Shown: piece after piece, positions 58,714 through 59,524 of the stretch
Layout: each line of letters begins with the position of its first letter
Numbering within the stretch: the first letter of the stretch is position 1
Source: an uncultured Bacilli bacterium
Lineage (GTDB): Bacteria; Bacillota_I; Bacilli_A; RF39; UBA660
DNA length: 59,524 bases
NCBI GenBank assembly: GCA_949841325.1
Contig: CATKZK010000006.1
Location: 1-59,524, forward strand
Direction: 5' to 3'
Notes under the pieces: generated by a model
Seen by the model: only the letters and a program-made list of their open reading frames with translations
Databases searched by the model: none
What the model was told of the DNA's origin: nothing
Program-made: the position numbers and the translations under genes

Positions 58714-59524
58714 ATTATTAAATGCAGGATTTACACGACTTCGAAAAAATAAAATATTTTGGTTACTTTCTATTTTTAGTATTGGTTTTGCTTTAGTTTT
58801 AGTAAACGGGCAATACGGAAATATGAAAACATATGGGGAGACAGTTGAAATGGGAACACTTCTCCTTAGTTATCCGCCAATAATTGGAATCGTTATTGCC
58901 GTATTTATAAGTTTATTTTTAGGAGCAGAATATTCGGATGGAGCGATTAGGAATAAAATTAGTATAGGTCATAAAAGAGGAAATATTTATCTATCTAATT
59001 TCGTTATCTCTTCTATTGTAAGTGTATTCTTTTATGCGATATTTTTAATAGCAACATTAGCAATTGGACTTCCGTTATTTGGAAGTGGAACTATTTCCAT
59101 ATCATTAATTTTAATGAGAATATTTGTTGTGTCATTTACAATTATTGCTTGTTCTGCTATATTTACTTTTATTGCAATGCTATGCTCTAATAAAACAATT
59201 ATAGCTGTTATTTCGATTTTATCAGCGTTTGGCATGATGCTTTTTACAACATACTGTTTTAATGTTTTAAATACACCAGAGTATATTCAAATTGCTTCAC
59301 TTGTTGATGGAGAAACAAAAATTACCGAGGAATATAATCCGAAATATCCAAGCCCAGAAAAAAGAAAAGTGTATGAGACATTAATTGATATAATTCCATC
59401 TGGACAAACATTACAAATACCAGAAAGAGAAGCAAATTTAGGATTTCTGTTAGTATATTCAATTGGTATTATAGTAGTTTTTACATGTAGTGGATTACTG
59501 TTATTTAAGAAAAAAGAATTAAAG
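58706..59524 (+). CDS. ABC-2 permease, runs off window end
   Basis: Hand translation MIKLLNAGFTRLRKNKIFWLLSIFSIGFALVLVNG...; overlaps the ATPase stop; no stop before 59524. Confidence 0.8.
   Translation, partial: MIKLLNAGFTRLRKNKIFWLLSIFSIGFALVLVNGQYGNMKTYGETVEMGTLLLSYPPIIGIVIAVFISLFLGAEYSDGAIRNKISIGHKRGNIYLSNFVISSIVSVFFYAIFLIATLAIGLPLFGSGTISISLILMRIFVVSFTIIACSAIFTFIAMLCSNKTIIAVISILSAFGMMLFTTYCFNVLNTPEYIQIASLVDGETKITEEYNPKYPSPEKRKVYETLIDIIPSGQTLQIPEREANLGFLLVYSIGIIVVFTCSGLLLFKKKELK

Overview
This is a low-GC, spore-forming Bacillota-type chromosomal window. TGA is used as stop (e.g. the spoVAD-like/spoVAE-like and ABC/ABC junctions), so the code looks standard. Most of it is ordinary: ABC exporters, a Ca2+-type P-ATPase, rpoZ, rpmB, dnaE, holA, rnhC, htpG, trxA, five tRNAs and a spoVA block. 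Accessory content includes a Cd/Zn plus Cu efflux island (cadC-like/HMA/CadA-like, then a CsoR-like remnant/CopZ/CopA), a mazEF-like module, a thioester-domain adhesin with its own sortase, and several pseudogenes. The best candidate for an undescribed system is a ~308 bp cassette at 20193-20500 that is absent from the ORF track. It has two convergent sigma-A-like promoters, each with an exact 17 bp spacer, facing a shared central hairpin/terminator. One strand encodes a 30-aa, almost purely hydrophobic peptide whose Shine-Dalgarno is masked by a CCTCC-GAAA-GGAGG hairpin. The other strand makes a short RNA sharing repeats with the toxin leader. The layout resembles the Fst/par type I toxin-antitoxin class, but the peptide does not look like Fst. 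Other notable signals: a spoIIAA-sigF-spoVACDE-like operon with no room for spoIIAB; a CIRCE element over the htpG promoter; a degenerate tRNA-Arg-like element with a 13-bp hairpin beside an intact tRNA-Arg(CCT); a duplicated coat-gene 3' end flanking mazEF; and an ADP-ribosylglycohydrolase gene with two in-frame stops. All family calls come from reading the translations by eye; no database search was run.
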